From DATADF01 sp046263155 (lineage in GTDB: Bacteria; Actinomycetota; CADDZG01; WHSQ01), in assembly GCA_046263155.1 (NCBI GenBank), contig JBHELF010000022.1:1-5340 (forward strand): a DNA stretch of 5,340 bases, written 5' to 3'. Made by a program: the position numbers and the translations under genes. The notes below the pieces were generated by a model that worked only from the letters and a program-made list of their open reading frames with translations, ran no database searches and was not told where the DNA came from. Shown here piece after piece: positions 5,110 through 5,340 of this stretch (the stretch's first letter is position 1; each line of letters opens with the position of its first letter).

Positions 5110-5340
5110 TTACCCTCCACTCGATAGGCTGGGGCTTCGAAGCGGTTGGCGCATCCTGTACTACGCGAGCGGATTACCTCAAGCACATACCTGTCCGGGA
5201 AGGTGATTCCGTACTTCTCAAACTGCCGAACATGAACCGTCTCATGAGCGATCCGACTGGGCGAACACCTATTTTCGCAGAAGATGGTGTGCCCCATAGT
5301 CATCTCTGTTGCCCAGGGAATGAAATACAACCAGCTAGCA
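5100..5340 (-). CDS. HExxH-motif small protein, 5' end beyond the window
   Basis: This encodes a putative zinc-binding protein with the motif H-E-T-V-H (5232-5246), embedded in IAHETVHVRQFEKYG. It follows a small uncharacterised family pattern I recall: a TxGHxxF strand (here MTMGHTIFCEN), then HExVHVRQ(Y/F)E, an aromatic and Pro-rich stretch (GITFPDRYV), and an NxFExxA motif near the end (NRFEAPAY). The HExxH and the later Glu would fit a gluzincin-like site, but peptidase activity is not shown for such short proteins. The frame is open to the window edge, and the residues before TTG 5330 (ASW) still read well, so the true start is probably outside. Four Cys are visible in the carboxy-terminal 76 codons. 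The TAG stop overlaps the lipoprotein start by 10 bp. Confidence 0.6.
   Translation of the reverse strand, partial: ASWLYFIPWATEMTMGHTIFCENRCSPSRIAHETVHVRQFEKYGITFPDRYVLEVIRSRSTGCANRFEAPAYRVEGKCE

Larger units (their letters stand above)
4460..5340. mobile_element. Inferred end of an integrative element (continues beyond the window)
   Basis: This call rests on the tRNA-Val 3' fragment at 4414-4459, whose missing 5' side is replaced by this DNA. Supporting signs are a visibly lower GC content in several lines (about 45-57% by hand count, against about 60-68% in lines sampled on the left), a gene-poor stretch next to the att-like site, and short cargo-like genes. No integrase, excisionase or relaxase is visible, so the nature of the element (prophage, ICE or genomic island) is unknown. 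It could also be an old, decayed remnant. Confidence 0.4.

Noticed and set aside
1..5340. CRISPR array, riboswitch or complete RNA gene
   Set aside because: No regularly spaced repeats, no recognisable riboswitch core and no complete tRNA or rRNA were seen on either strand.

Overview
The window is GC-rich. It reads as chromosomal DNA of a high-GC bacterium, most likely an actinobacterial lineage. This rests on protein style: a YciF-type ferritin-like protein, short actinobacterial-style membrane proteins ending in Pro/Arg-rich tails, and a tRNA-Val without an encoded CCA. I cannot name a genus from sequence alone.

Layout. Positions 1-444 hold most of a YciF/DUF892 ferritin-like stress protein whose 5' end lies before the window. 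Positions 551-897 (+) hold a four-helix membrane protein with a one-base frameshift near 831-834. Positions 864-1493 (+) hold an HD-domain hydrolase. A converging gene set follows on the minus strand (2608-3131, plus 1659-2615). It comprises an 86-aa Met/Cys-rich two-helix protein, a 69-aa Met-rich single-helix protein with a coiled-coil tail, and a membrane-anchored six-Asp-box beta-propeller-like protein. The last two overlap by 8 bp. Diverging from this set is a + strand pair: a His-rich four-helix membrane protein (3203-3640) and a class I SAM methyltransferase (3637-4288) joined by a GTGA overlap. The methyltransferase is frameshifted near 3907-3914. A weak hairpin plus an eight-T run closes the pair.

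At 4414-4459 (minus) lies the exact 3' half of a tRNA-Val(CAC). The 5' half is replaced by unrelated DNA. This is the expected signature of the distal attachment site of an integrative element inserted in a tRNA gene. By geometry, the DNA from about 4460 rightwards would be the element. That part looks less GC-rich, has about 300 bp without a gene (with a helical-phase 8-bp direct repeat), and then carries a two-gene minus-strand operon. The operon encodes a small HExxH protein (5' end beyond the window) and a small lipoprotein. No integrase is in the window.

How the genes may work together. The minus-strand set looks like an envelope-associated module that could handle metal ions, judged only by its Met/Cys/His content. 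The + pair is translationally coupled, but its joint role is unknown. The two frameshifts sit in otherwise well-formed genes and may be sequencing or assembly errors rather than true gene decay.
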